64,000 nucleotides of DNA from Fidelibacterota bacterium (GCA_016784605.1 JADHUI010000002.1:1-64000); one strand, 5' to 3'; shown: positions 48,550 through 59,507, counted from the stretch's first letter. Program-made: numbers and translations. The notes: a model not told the origin generated them from the letters alone.

Positions 48550-49764
48550 ATGAATAAAGCCAAATTACAGACAGGAAGCCATCAGTTAGTTAGAAACATT
48601 AACGAAGTGATCGTTCTAAACTTTATTCGCGCAAATAAACATATTTCAGGAGCGGAATTATCAAAAAAAACAGGTATGCGTCCTTCAACGATTTCAAGCC
48701 TGCTTAAGCAGCTTGATCAAAAAGGACTTGTTGCCATTGCTGGGAAAGGGCAATCAACGACGCGAGGCGGAAAAAGACCTACGCTATGGAGATTGAAGTA
48801 CAATTCTAGATATGTGATTGGTGTAGATTTAGAGCTGGGAGAATCCACAGCTGTATGCATGAACCTAAAAGGAGACATTATTGAAAGATTATCTATCTCA
48901 TTTCCGCGAGATTTGACGATTGATCAATTAAATAAAAAAGTAGGTGACCTGATTGAAGATCTTATTACCAAAAGTGGGATTAATTCGAATCAAATCCTAG
49001 GTTTAGGCTTTGCGATCCCGGGGATTATTAATACGATCGAAAATATAATTATAATGTCGTCTTTAGTCTCAGAATGGGATTATTGCTTTAGTGAGTACTA
49101 TAAAGATAGATTCTCATTTCCTTGCTTTGTAGAGAATAATGCTAATGCTGCAGCCATAAGTTCAAAATGGGCATTTAATTTTGAACACCTAAACCACTTC
49201 TTAACCATATTAATTGAAATTAGCCCTAAAGTAGGCGGGCTTGGAGTTGGAATTGTGTTAAATAATGAAATTTATTACGGCACTTCCTTTTGTTCGGGGG
49301 AGCTGGATATTCATTTGCCAACTATCGCGGATGTATTTAGCCAAATGAGATATAAATTAACTTCAGATAGCTATTTTTCAGATTTCAAAAATGATGTAAC
49401 CAAAATTACTCTCGATGATATCATACTCGCAGGGAAAAACCATAATGAAATTGCGCTTCATTATTATGACCGTTTAGGAAATATTGTCGGTAATTCTATT
49501 TCAGATGCAGTTGCATTTTTTAACCCGGATCACATTATTGTTGCTGGAGGGATTGCAGAAGCTGGAGAGAATTTTATTAAAGCATTTAAATCAAGTATTT
49601 CTCCAAATTTACTAGATGTAACCCAAAGAGCTATATCTTATAAATTGCACCCTTTTGGTTTAGATGCAGTTGCTCATGGAGCTGGAGCTTGCTTGCTAGA
49701 TGACTTCTTTAAAATGCCTGTAACCATTCAAAAATCTAAACTTGATCAATTGAGTATTTCTTAG
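48550..49764 (+). CDS. ROK-family transcriptional regulator (NagC/XylR type)
   Basis: N-terminal wHTH 'NKHISGAELSKKTGMRPSTISSLLKQLDQKGLV'; ROK fold 'GVDLELGESTAVCMNLKGDII', 'HIIVAGGIAEAG'. Confidence 0.93.
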   Translation: MNKAKLQTGSHQLVRNINEVIVLNFIRANKHISGAELSKKTGMRPSTISSLLKQLDQKGLVAIAGKGQSTTRGGKRPTLWRLKYNSRYVIGVDLELGESTAVCMNLKGDIIERLSISFPRDLTIDQLNKKVGDLIEDLITKSGINSNQILGLGFAIPGIINTIENIIIMSSLVSEWDYCFSEYYKDRFSFPCFVENNANAAAISSKWAFNFEHLNHFLTILIEISPKVGGLGVGIVLNNEIYYGTSFCSGELDIHLPTIADVFSQMRYKLTSDSYFSDFKNDVTKITLDDIILAGKNHNEIALHYYDRLGNIVGNSISDAVAFFNPDHIIVAGGIAEAGENFIKAFKSSISPNLLDVTQRAISYKLHPFGLDAVAHGAGACLLDDFFKMPVTIQKSKLDQLSIS

Positions 49765-49790
49765 TTAGTTTCGGAACGAAACAAACTAGG
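49760..49790. promoter_or_regulatory. Palindrome upstream of the TonB receptor (candidate ROK operator)
   Basis: CTTAGTTAGTTTCG-GAA-CGAAACAAACTAGG; arms match 12/14; overlaps the ROK stop codon. Confidence 0.5.
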
Positions 49791-49850
49791 CATTATTATG
49801 TTTTGTTTAATAGTTTGATTGGTATAAGTATATATCTTCGTCTAATAAAA

Positions 49851-52800
49851 ATGAAAAAATCTGTCAAAAAATTTAGTTTTATCTATTTATTGCTGTCGGC
49901 GCTATTGATGGGTGGTGCTACAGGTAAAATATCGGGTATTATTACAGATATTGAAACGGGTGATCCTATGATTGGTGCTAATGTGCTCCTAATTGGGACT
50001 TCTCTAGGTGCTGCCACAGATGTCAACGGTCAGTACACAATTGTCAATGTAAGTCCTGGGCTCTATGATATTCGAGTAACTATGATTGGATATGGTATCC
50101 AAAAAATAACGGACATACGAGTTGAAGTCGATTTAACAGCCATTATTGATGCTTCCCTCTCATTAGAAGCACTCCAAGGCGAAATGGTAACTGTAAGAGC
50201 AGAACGTAAACTTGTTCGCGTGGATGTAGCAGCAAGCCAAAAAAGTATTTCAGAAGAAGATTTAGAAAAGTTGCCTGTGAGCAGTGTTGCTTCAGTCTTG
50301 AGTTTGCAAGCGGGAATATCAGGTTTTTCAGTGAGAGGCGGTTCATCAAGTGAAACCAAATTCATGGTTGATGGAATTTCATTAAATGATGAAAGAACGG
50401 GTGAACCAACGACTGGAATTCCATTGAGTGCCATTAAAGATATTAGTATTCAAACAGGTGGTTTTGGTGCTGAATATCATAATGTAAGATCCGGCGTTGT
50501 GAACGTGGTTACAAAAGAAGGGTCTGACTCCTATTCTGGCACTATTATGATTCGAAATAGCCCACCTGGACAAAAACATTTTGGTACATCACCCTACAGC
50601 AGAGATTCTTTTTGGTTGAAACCTTTTTTTGACGATGATGTGGCGTGGGATGGAACATACAATGGTTTATGGGATGAATATACTCAAAGACAGTATCCGT
50701 CTTTTGATGGTTGGAACAGTATCTCCAATCAAACTTTGGCTGATAGTGACCCCACAAATGATTTAACTCCAATGGGTGCGCAAAAATTATTTACCTACGA
50801 ACACAGGAAAAACGGTGCAATCAATGAACCTGATTATAATATTGATGCTGGTTTTGGTGGCCCAGTTCCGTTTATTGGAAAAAAATTGGGAAACCTACGA
50901 TTCTTCGCTTCTTTTAGAAAAGAGGAGAATAAGTATTTATATGAAGTATCTCGTTCGGGTGTTTCAAAATTGTCAACTTTCTTAAGGCTCACCAGTAATT
51001 TGAGTAAAACAAAAAAATTAACGTTCTCTCATCTCGCGGGCAATCTTGAAGCTACAGCATTATCTAGAGGCGGATCCCCAACAATAATGTCAAGTGTTTG
51101 GGATTTAGCGTCTCAGGTTAATTCAAAAGGATTTACGATGCCTTGGCGAATATTCACCAATGATTATTGGGCGCCAACAACAATTGACAATTCTACAACT
51201 GCTATCAAATATATCAATCAATTAAGTTCAAAATCCTTCTACGAAGTATTGATCAAGTCCGACCAGAAAGAATATTATACGTGGCACGGCGCTAGAAGGG
51301 ATTCAACTGAATCACTAATTTTTGGAGACGCTGAGAATGGATGGTATGCAGATAATGCGCCATTTGGGTTTTTGGGCACGCCCAGCTTTAGCATTGATGG
51401 AAGTTTAGCTTTTGGTGGTGCAATTAGCACATCAAGAGATACAAGTAAGATTCAAACATTAACAGCAAAGTTTGATTATCTATCTCAGATAAATCACCAT
51501 AATGAAATTAAAGTAGGGTTCGAATTATTATCAAATAGATTGAATCTAGAATTTGGATCTCAAAATGAATTTTTACCAGAAGGTAACTATTGGAATTCTG
51601 TTAACCAATCTCCATATCGATTTGCGTTCTATGTTCAGGATAAACTTGAATACAATGGATTTGTAACTACGCTTGGTTTTAATATTGATCATGTCAATCC
51701 AAATGGTGAATGGTATTCACTTGATGTGTACGATGAATCATTTTATTCATCGAATTACTCATCTGAGGAAGAAGGAAATATGGTTAAAGAAACCATAAAG
51801 CCTATAAATGCTATATCGCCAAGGTTAGCTATCTCTCACCCAATAACTGAATCATCTAAATTATATTTTAATTATGGTCATTTTTATCAAATGCCTAATG
51901 CGCAAGAATTATATCGTGTCCAGCGTGGAAATAGTAATGATGTTAGAGTTATTGGAGACCCTAGTTTACCATTAGCGAAGACTGTTTCATACGAGCTTGG
52001 GTTTGACCAATCATTGCAAGATAAGTATTTAGTCCATATTTCAGCTTATTACAAGGACATTACTTCTCAACAGGACTACACGCAATATTTAAGCGCAAAT
52101 AGTAAAGTGATATACTATCAACTGACTGCAAACAGTTATGAAGATATTCGAGGATTTGAAGCTGAAATTGCTAAAATAAAAGGCGACTGGGTTACCGGAA
52201 ATGTGAATTATGAATACCGCGTGAATACATCTGGTTATTTCGGTGTTAAAAAATATTATGAAAATCCATCAGATCAGCGAGATTATTTGTTGAAAAACCC
52301 AAAACAATCTAAACCCCTTCCCATACCTAGATTAAAATCTGTAATAGATTTTCACACTCCATTCAAATTTGGACCCAACTTAAGAAACTTTTATTTATTG
52401 GGCGATTGGCATATGAATGTTATATCTACTTGGAATGCAGGAAGTTGGTTTACCTATAACCCAGGCCGAGCTCCTGGTGTTATTAATAATTTCCAATATA
52501 AAAATAATTATAATATTGATATTAAAATTTCAAAATCTCTAAAAATCAACAATATGACATTTAAAATATTTGCTGATGTTTACAATGTTTTGAATGTAAA
52601 AAACTTTTCAGGGTATGGTTTTGAAGATGGATATGATTATAATTATTATATGCAATCTCTTCATTTGCCAGAAGACGATGTAACAGGTTTAGGGTATCAT
52701 AATTTTGATGGTGTTGATCAGCCAGGTGATGTTCGCGATGATGGTGTAGAATTTGTACCTATCGAGTGGGTTTCATCGACGGAAAATATCAGTTCACCGA

Positions 52801-53003
52801 GCGAAAGAGCTATTTATTATAATGCTGAAACAAAAACGTATATGCAATTTGATTCAGATAATGGATGGGCGAATGTTGATTCAACATATTATGAAAATGT
52901 TATTAACACTAAGGCATATATCGATATGCCAAATATTGATCATTTCATTTTCCTGAATCCAAGAGATTATTTTTTCGGAATTAATGTAAGTTATGATTTT
53001 TAA
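49851..53003 (+). CDS. TonB-dependent outer membrane receptor with carboxypeptidase-regulatory-like domain
   Basis: GKISGIITDIETGDPMIGANVLLIGTSLGAATDVNGQYTI; plug SVSSVLSLQAGISGFSVRGGSSSETKFMVDG; C-terminal beta-barrel ending INVSYDF. Confidence 0.92.
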   Translation: MKKSVKKFSFIYLLLSALLMGGATGKISGIITDIETGDPMIGANVLLIGTSLGAATDVNGQYTIVNVSPGLYDIRVTMIGYGIQKITDIRVEVDLTAIIDASLSLEALQGEMVTVRAERKLVRVDVAASQKSISEEDLEKLPVSSVASVLSLQAGISGFSVRGGSSSETKFMVDGISLNDERTGEPTTGIPLSAIKDISIQTGGFGAEYHNVRSGVVNVVTKEGSDSYSGTIMIRNSPPGQKHFGTSPYSRDSFWLKPFFDDDVAWDGTYNGLWDEYTQRQYPSFDGWNSISNQTLADSDPTNDLTPMGAQKLFTYEHRKNGAINEPDYNIDAGFGGPVPFIGKKLGNLRFFASFRKEENKYLYEVSRSGVSKLSTFLRLTSNLSKTKKLTFSHLAGNLEATALSRGGSPTIMSSVWDLASQVNSKGFTMPWRIFTNDYWAPTTIDNSTTAIKYINQLSSKSFYEVLIKSDQKEYYTWHGARRDSTESLIFGDAENGWYADNAPFGFLGTPSFSIDGSLAFGGAISTSRDTSKIQTLTAKFDYLSQINHHNEIKVGFELLSNRLNLEFGSQNEFLPEGNYWNSVNQSPYRFAFYVQDKLEYNGFVTTLGFNIDHVNPNGEWYSLDVYDESFYSSNYSSEEEGNMVKETIKPINAISPRLAISHPITESSKLYFNYGHFYQMPNAQELYRVQRGNSNDVRVIGDPSLPLAKTVSYELGFDQSLQDKYLVHISAYYKDITSQQDYTQYLSANSKVIYYQLTANSYEDIRGFEAEIAKIKGDWVTGNVNYEYRVNTSGYFGVKKYYENPSDQRDYLLKNPKQSKPLPIPRLKSVIDFHTPFKFGPNLRNFYLLGDWHMNVISTWNAGSWFTYNPGRAPGVINNFQYKNNYNIDIKISKSLKINNMTFKIFADVYNVLNVKNFSGYGFEDGYDYNYYMQSLHLPEDDVTGLGYHNFDGVDQPGDVRDDGVEFVPIEWVSSTENISSPSERAIYYNAETKTYMQFDSDNGWANVDSTYYENVINTKAYIDMPNIDHFIFLNPRDYFFGINVSYDF

Positions 53004-53009
53004 AAAAAT

Positions 53010-55181
53010 ATGAATAAAACAATCAATATCATTAAAAGTTATATAACAATTTTGGTTATTCTGTTCTTTTCAGCTTCTTCATTATTAGCTGAAGAAACAA
53101 AATGGATATCAATAGGAAATTTACAAAATTGGTATTCTGCAGCTGGATGTGAAATTGAGCTTGGTCGTACAGGTCAAATATCTGATCAACAAGATGGTTT
53201 AAGATGGCCCAGTTTTTTCCCTGTGCAGGATAATCAAGCTGCAAAAGCAATGTGGCTAGGTGCTACAAATTTTTATGATCCAATTGCTGAAAAAACTTTT
53301 GATAATAAAGTAGTGCACGTTGGGCCACGTTTTATTGACACTGATAATGAAACGATTCCATTGGATTTTAAGTTATACGGAAAATATGACCATTCACGCG
53401 TATTTGTTGATGGCGTTTCTGCTACAAATATGACGTATTTTGACGAAGTTAATATAATTGATGAAAGTATTCCTGGCGAACGGATGTTAGTCAATGAAGT
53501 TCAAACTTCTATGGGAATTAAAATGATCCGGAAAATTCATGCATTTGCAAATCCGGAGCATCAAGATTACCATTTGGTTGAATATGAGTACATAAATAAT
53601 GGATGTTTCAACGCTGATTGCAGTGAATATTATGAACAAACCATTGAAGGCTTTATGGCCTATTTCCAATTTAGATATGCAGTAAGTCGCGAAGGTATGG
53701 TATATGATGGAAATTGGTTGCCGCAAAGTGCAGCGTGGGGTCATAATACTATGAATGAAACTATCGGGCAAAACCCAAATTTGCCCAACACATCTTTAGA
53801 TCAGTATTACGACGACGGAGAAATAATTAGAGCGGTATTCTCTTGGCATGGTTACCATTCTGGAACTGGATTTGATAATATTGGCGGTCCAAACGATCCA
53901 GGTGACGGTCTATTGGGGGCGTCACAATTTGCTGGAGTTGTGACCATTCACGCAGATAAAAGTGCAACTAATCATAGCGATGATATTAATCAACCTAGTA
54001 CTACGTGGTATATGTTATCGGATGATCCGCTGACTGATGCTGGAAGCGATCAATACAATTCGTCTCGAATGATAGAAGAATATGCTTATATGACTCAAGG
54101 GCACCCAGACCAATCGATGGCTCAGCAAGTAGGAACGGGAAATGCAAATCAATTTAGTCCGGGTGGTGCAAGTAATCCCGGAGGAACTTCTCAAGGAATT
54201 GGGTACGGCCCTTATACTTTAGCCATGGGAGATACTATCCGGATAGTTGTAGCTGAAGCAGTTTCTGGGTTAAGTCGAGAAATGGCGTATAAAGTTGGCC
54301 AAAATTGGAAAGCAAATAGTCATACAGATGAATTCCCTACAGGAGCATCAAATATTCAAAAATATCTCATGGATAATTATAGTAGATCGTCCTCGGGTAA
54401 AAATGGTTATAAAAATGAGTGGGTCTTTACAGGTATTGATTCATTAGTCAATGTATTTAAAAATGCGCGAGAAAATTATAAAAGTAATTTTAACATTGTA
54501 GAACCTCCGCGTCCACCTGCGGAATTTGTTGTAAACTCTGGCGGTGATCGAATTGCCTTATCTTGGTCTTCAGATGCTGAAAATTGGCCTAATTTTAGTC
54601 ACTATCAGGTTACAAGACTTAAGTATAGACCTGATACTACTCTTTTTAAATATGATCTTGATGCAGGGTTAATTATACCGATTGACGAATCCATTACATC
54701 TATTTGGACGTTTGACCAGGGAATTATAGAATTTGATGATTTAACAGCCACAAGAGGATTTGATTATTTTTATTATATAGAAGTCTTTGATGATGGGTCT
54801 ACAAATGATGGATATCCATTAGTAAGTAGTCGTTTTCTAACTCGATCAAATTCTGCGGCAAATTTAAAGAGACCGCCAGGAACCCTCGATCAAGTCAGGA
54901 TTGTTCCGAACCCTTTTAATATAGCTGCAAGAGATTTCCAATACGGCGTCTCTGCTGAGGGGCGTTTAATGTTTTATAATATTCCGGGTGAATGCACTAT
55001 TCGTATTTATACGGAAAGAGGGGACTTAATTAAAACAATTACCCATACGGATGGAAGTGGGGATGAAGAGTGGAAATCAATCACATCATCACGACAAGTG
55101 GTAACGAGTGGACTATATATTGCTCAAATTGAAACACCTAGCGGTGAAAGTACAATCCAAAAATTTATGATAATCAGATAA
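53010..55181 (+). CDS. Secreted protein of unknown function with C-terminal sorting domain
   Basis: Signal peptide; C-terminus RIVPNPFNIAARDFQYG...SGLYIAQIETPSGESTIQKFMIIR. Confidence 0.82.
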   Translation: MNKTINIIKSYITILVILFFSASSLLAEETKWISIGNLQNWYSAAGCEIELGRTGQISDQQDGLRWPSFFPVQDNQAAKAMWLGATNFYDPIAEKTFDNKVVHVGPRFIDTDNETIPLDFKLYGKYDHSRVFVDGVSATNMTYFDEVNIIDESIPGERMLVNEVQTSMGIKMIRKIHAFANPEHQDYHLVEYEYINNGCFNADCSEYYEQTIEGFMAYFQFRYAVSREGMVYDGNWLPQSAAWGHNTMNETIGQNPNLPNTSLDQYYDDGEIIRAVFSWHGYHSGTGFDNIGGPNDPGDGLLGASQFAGVVTIHADKSATNHSDDINQPSTTWYMLSDDPLTDAGSDQYNSSRMIEEYAYMTQGHPDQSMAQQVGTGNANQFSPGGASNPGGTSQGIGYGPYTLAMGDTIRIVVAEAVSGLSREMAYKVGQNWKANSHTDEFPTGASNIQKYLMDNYSRSSSGKNGYKNEWVFTGIDSLVNVFKNARENYKSNFNIVEPPRPPAEFVVNSGGDRIALSWSSDAENWPNFSHYQVTRLKYRPDTTLFKYDLDAGLIIPIDESITSIWTFDQGIIEFDDLTATRGFDYFYYIEVFDDGSTNDGYPLVSSRFLTRSNSAANLKRPPGTLDQVRIVPNPFNIAARDFQYGVSAEGRLMFYNIPGECTIRIYTERGDLIKTITHTDGSGDEEWKSITSSRQVVTSGLYIAQIETPSGESTIQKFMIIR

Positions 55182-55726
55182 TGATGAAGGCCTATAAAAT
55201 AAATATTATGACCATTATGGCTTTATTCGTAGTCGGGTGCGGAGATTTATTAAAACCATATGAAAATGAAAATTATAATGCCACATTATCTGTTGAAGTA
55301 GGGTGTAATTTATTAAATACCGATTCCCTTAAAATTGGCAAAACAATCGCAAATATTTCGGATACAACATTGGCCCAATATGCAGATACGCTCAATTTTG
55401 TGCATTCAGATTCGAATAGCGTATTATATACTGATATTGAAAATAACTGGCAGTTTACAGCTGAAACTGATACTGTTCTAATAGGGTTATTTATCTCGTC
55501 AACTCAGAGTTTTTCATTTTACATAGATCAAACAAGCCAGATTAATATATTTAATGAAGGTGGTACTTTAATTGAAAAAATATCAGAGAATATAGAGTTA
55601 GAAACAGTTGCATCTTGCCCAACGATTAGGTCTATTTTTGAATTTCATGATTTAAATGGTTCTTATTTGATTTCATTCATTCCATCGACAATAGGCACAG
55701 TCTCAATGGCTGTTGTTTCGGATTAG
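55181..55726 (+). CDS. Hypothetical lipoprotein
   Basis: Lipobox-like ALFVVGCGD; operon context. Confidence 0.72.
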   Translation: MMKAYKINIMTIMALFVVGCGDLLKPYENENYNATLSVEVGCNLLNTDSLKIGKTIANISDTTLAQYADTLNFVHSDSNSVLYTDIENNWQFTAETDTVLIGLFISSTQSFSFYIDQTSQINIFNEGGTLIEKISENIELETVASCPTIRSIFEFHDLNGSYLISFIPSTIGTVSMAVVSD

Positions 55727-55731
55727 GTAAG

Positions 55732-56718
55732 ATGAAAAAGATTATTTTACCCATCATTCTTCTGTCATGTTTAAGTGCAACTGATTCGAAATTAGCTCAA
55801 ACAGGATTTCAATTTTTAAGTGTATCATCCAATGCTAGCGCAGGCGGGATGGGAGATGCAGTTACAACACAATTCCTTAAATCAAGTTCATTGTTTTATA
55901 ATCCTGCAGGATTAGGCAATCAAAAAGCTTCATTTGATATATCCTTAAACCAAAATAATTGGATCGCAGGAATTACCCATAATGCTATTACAGCCTCTTT
56001 CAGACCCAGCCAAGGGAAATATGGCGTAATTGGATTGAGTTTTTTAAGTGTTGACTATGGGGAAATTCAAGGAACCATGGTTTGGGATAATGATCAAGGA
56101 TTTATTGATACAGAAATAATTAAACCTACTGCATTATCACTTGGTTTAGGTTACGCTAAAGCATTATCAGATCAGTTTTATGTCGGAGGACATATAAAAA
56201 CCGCATATCAATCATTAGGCCGAAATGTTATTCCTACTTCAGATACTACAAGGTCCGTAATAAAAAATACCGCTCAAGGAGTTGCCTTTGATTTTGGTAC
56301 TATTTATCAAACGGGATGGAATGGTTTTGACTTTGGCATGTCAATTCGAAATTTTTCTCAAGAAATAAAATATCAAACAGAAGCCTTTCAACTCCCGCTA
56401 ACCTTTACGATGGGTGCGTCTATTGATCTTTTTCAATTACTCCCAATTGTCACTACAACTCAAGAATTATTATTATCGATTGATGCACTACATCCGCGGT
56501 CTTACAAAGAAAGGGTGAATATCGGGTTGAATTATCGCTTATCGGATTTATTATCTTTAAAGACAGGATATCTATTTAATTATGATGAACAAAGCATAAC
56601 TGCGGGTGCTGGTTTTCAAAAATCTTTAGGTGCTTATACTTTAGGAATTCATTACGCTTACACACCCTTTGGTGTATTTGATCATGTTCAGAGAGTTTCC
56701 TTTCAATTATCCTTTTAA
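55732..56718 (+). CDS. PorV/PorQ-like outer membrane protein
   Basis: GFQFLSVSSNASAGGMGDAVTTQFLKSSSLFYNPAGLGN; barrel C-terminus VQRVSFQLSF. Confidence 0.88.
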   Translation: MKKIILPIILLSCLSATDSKLAQTGFQFLSVSSNASAGGMGDAVTTQFLKSSSLFYNPAGLGNQKASFDISLNQNNWIAGITHNAITASFRPSQGKYGVIGLSFLSVDYGEIQGTMVWDNDQGFIDTEIIKPTALSLGLGYAKALSDQFYVGGHIKTAYQSLGRNVIPTSDTTRSVIKNTAQGVAFDFGTIYQTGWNGFDFGMSIRNFSQEIKYQTEAFQLPLTFTMGASIDLFQLLPIVTTTQELLLSIDALHPRSYKERVNIGLNYRLSDLLSLKTGYLFNYDEQSITAGAGFQKSLGAYTLGIHYAYTPFGVFDHVQRVSFQLSF

Positions 56719-56731
56719 ATAAATAGTTATT

Positions 56732-57949
56732 ATGAAATACATAAAAATAATCCAAACATTCATCATCTTCATTCTTGTTGTCACAGGATGTAATGATTCA
56801 CAGTACCCTGATGATGTTTGGGATCCGAATGAAGTTCCAAATTCTGATCCTGAGATACATAATGTGTTGCCAGCGGACAGTGCCTTCGCAGGTGCAGATG
56901 TTGTTTATATTAATGGAGAGAACTTTGGACAATCAATTGATGATATATTAGTTTATTTCAATTCAGAATTAGGGGATATTATAAGCGCTGATGATACATT
57001 AATTTTAGTCAGCCCTCCTGCCATTATTTCAGATAGTGTTACCATTAAAGTTTCTGTTAAAGGGGCCTTCTTATTTGGTGAATATCATGAATATAAATTA
57101 ATATCAAGAATGGTTCAATATGGAGCATTTGACTCTATTGAAGAAAGTGTTTGGGGTTTGGCAGTTGATACGCTAGAAAATGTATTTGCAGGTTTAACAG
57201 GTTCGGGTACTTCAGAAGGAACGATTGAAAAACTATTACCTCCAAATGGAGAAAGAAGCGAAGAAAACATACAGGCTGCATTAAATACGATGAGAAGTAT
57301 GAGAGTTGGGCCGGATAACTACATCTATTATGTTGATGGAGCAAACCCATACGTTATTAAGAGTGAAATCGGCGGTAGTGGTTTAAGTTATGCTGGATTA
57401 CCCGGTGTTGTGACTGACCTTGATTTTGATTCAAATCACATTTTATATACAGGAGGAGGTGGGCAAGCTATCTATTCTCTTAATAAAGATTTATCCATAT
57501 TATCTACAAGCAATTATACGGACATTTCAATATTGGCAATTAAGACGTTTGAAAATAATTTATATGTAGCTGGATATTATGTTGGTGATGATGAATCAAT
57601 ACCAATCGTTGCAATGTATCGTAATGAAATTTTAGATGAAAATGGAACACTTGGAGAAAAAGAAATAGTATTTGATTGGAGAATATTAAGCGGTACAATC
57701 GGAAATATTACATCTATCGTTTTTGATGAAACCGGTACAATGTATATTGGTTCTGATACGGATTATGGAATTATGACTTATTCAGATGGTATCCTAAACC
57801 CTTACTATGAAAAAGTAATTTTTGCACCTATCTCAAAAATGTCGTGGGGGAATGGACAATATTTATATTTGAATTTTCGAGGAGGAAAACGTATGATTAA
57901 TCGTTTCGATACTCGAATTAATGGTGCTCCCTATGGCGGGAGAGAGTAA
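56732..57949 (+). CDS. IPT/TIG-domain lipoprotein
   Basis: LVVTGCND lipobox; PEIHNVLPADSAFAGADVVYINGENFGQSIDDILVYFN. Confidence 0.8.
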   Translation: MKYIKIIQTFIIFILVVTGCNDSQYPDDVWDPNEVPNSDPEIHNVLPADSAFAGADVVYINGENFGQSIDDILVYFNSELGDIISADDTLILVSPPAIISDSVTIKVSVKGAFLFGEYHEYKLISRMVQYGAFDSIEESVWGLAVDTLENVFAGLTGSGTSEGTIEKLLPPNGERSEENIQAALNTMRSMRVGPDNYIYYVDGANPYVIKSEIGGSGLSYAGLPGVVTDLDFDSNHILYTGGGGQAIYSLNKDLSILSTSNYTDISILAIKTFENNLYVAGYYVGDDESIPIVAMYRNEILDENGTLGEKEIVFDWRILSGTIGNITSIVFDETGTMYIGSDTDYGIMTYSDGILNPYYEKVIFAPISKMSWGNGQYLYLNFRGGKRMINRFDTRINGAPYGGRE

Positions 57950-58002
57950 CCTTCTTGGAAATGGGTTTCAAGAAGATAGAACAAACAAAAAAGGAGTTAA
58001 CA

Positions 58003-59490
58003 ATGACAAAAATGTTAACAAAACTTATGTTGCTGCCACTGTTTTCAGTTTTACTGATTGCGGATGATTGGCAACTAGATGGTATTTTTAAAGATTATGA
58101 AATGCCTCGAAGTAATGGATATGGTATCCATGGCACCGTAGTTGCACCTGATGGAAATGTCTGGGTTGCAATGCACGGTCCATTGGCACAAGATAGTATT
58201 ATTATTAATGATACTTTATCTGTTTATGTTAGACCAATTCATGTATTTACACCAAGTGGTGAGCATGCATCCTTTTCTCCAATTCGCTTTGTTACCAATG
58301 ACGATGGATCCCAGGATACTTTGACATATAGTGGTAAAGGAATGGCATTAGATACGGATGGTAATATTATTTATGCGACAGATCATCTATATCGTTTCAA
58401 CTACCAATCAGGTGAAATGATGGATAAGTTAGCTGTACCATATGATGATGCAGGATCTTTATCATCTTTAACACAACCATCTGTTGATGCAGATGGAAAT
58501 GTTTATGTGAGCTGGGTTGGTGGTGCATCTAGACCTGTTGTTAAAATAAGTTCTGACTTTTTAACACAATCAACTGTTGCAGATGCGGGTGTTAATTATA
58601 ACAGAAGCACAATGGTAACACCAGATGCGGGCCGTATTTTCTTAGGTTCAACTTGGGGTACAGGCGGTATTCGTGTGTTAGAAGCTAATTTCTTAGGGAC
58701 TGCATATGATTCTGTTGATACATACGGTGTTATTGATCATACATGGGATGTATATGATATTGCTTATGATACAACTATTTCTGGAGCTGACACAACTATT
58801 ACAGCTGATACCACAATTACTTCTACAACAGAGCCAATTGATATGTGGGCAGAAGTTTTAGGTTGGAATCTTGGTGTTCTATGGAGTGGTGGAACAGACC
58901 CAGATTGGGGTGTTTACTACGATGAAGGAACTACTTCACCACATATGTATGAAGGAAGCTGGGTAGGACATAATCCTAATACAGGTGAAATTGTTGATAG
59001 TTTTGGTAATGGTGGATCTTTACCTGCAGATGCAGATGCATCCGCGTTTGCCGCTGCTGGAGGTACAAATGCACCACGTGGTTTAGGTGTTAGCGCTGAT
59101 GGTTTAACAATGTATGTTGGCGATTTTAATACAAACTGTATTCAAGTTTGGACAAATTCCGATCCAGTAACTTTATCCATTGAAGATGAATCAGGAAAAT
59201 CCATAACAGCTTTAGGATATAGTTTACATCAAGCATATCCAAATCCATTTAACCCAACTACAACTATTTCTTATGAAGTAGGTCGTACAGGGAATGCAAC
59301 ATTAGAAATATTCAACTTAAAGGGTGAATTAGTTAGAACTCTTGCTACAGGTTGGCATTTCAATGGTAAGCATACTGCAAAATGGAATGGGCAAGATAAT
59401 AATGGACTTAATGTAACATCTGGTACATATATCTATCGCTTATCTTCTTCAGAAGTATCTTTCTCGAAGAAAGTAACATTTATTAAATAG
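58003..59490 (+). CDS. Secreted NHL/beta-propeller-like protein with C-terminal sorting domain
   Basis: Signal peptide from MTKMLTKLML; DADGNVYVSW; LHQAYPNPFNPTTTISYEV...TYIYRLSSSEVSFSKKVTFIK. Confidence 0.82.
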   Translation: MTKMLTKLMLLPLFSVLLIADDWQLDGIFKDYEMPRSNGYGIHGTVVAPDGNVWVAMHGPLAQDSIIINDTLSVYVRPIHVFTPSGEHASFSPIRFVTNDDGSQDTLTYSGKGMALDTDGNIIYATDHLYRFNYQSGEMMDKLAVPYDDAGSLSSLTQPSVDADGNVYVSWVGGASRPVVKISSDFLTQSTVADAGVNYNRSTMVTPDAGRIFLGSTWGTGGIRVLEANFLGTAYDSVDTYGVIDHTWDVYDIAYDTTISGADTTITADTTITSTTEPIDMWAEVLGWNLGVLWSGGTDPDWGVYYDEGTTSPHMYEGSWVGHNPNTGEIVDSFGNGGSLPADADASAFAAAGGTNAPRGLGVSADGLTMYVGDFNTNCIQVWTNSDPVTLSIEDESGKSITALGYSLHQAYPNPFNPTTTISYEVGRTGNATLEIFNLKGELVRTLATGWHFNGKHTAKWNGQDNNGLNVTSGTYIYRLSSSEVSFSKKVTFIK

Positions 59491-59507
59491 TATTACTATT
59501 TAACTCC

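Noticed and set aside
50063-50434. 123-aa minus-strand ORF in the TonB receptor
   Set aside because: Antisense shadow of a clear TonB receptor plug.
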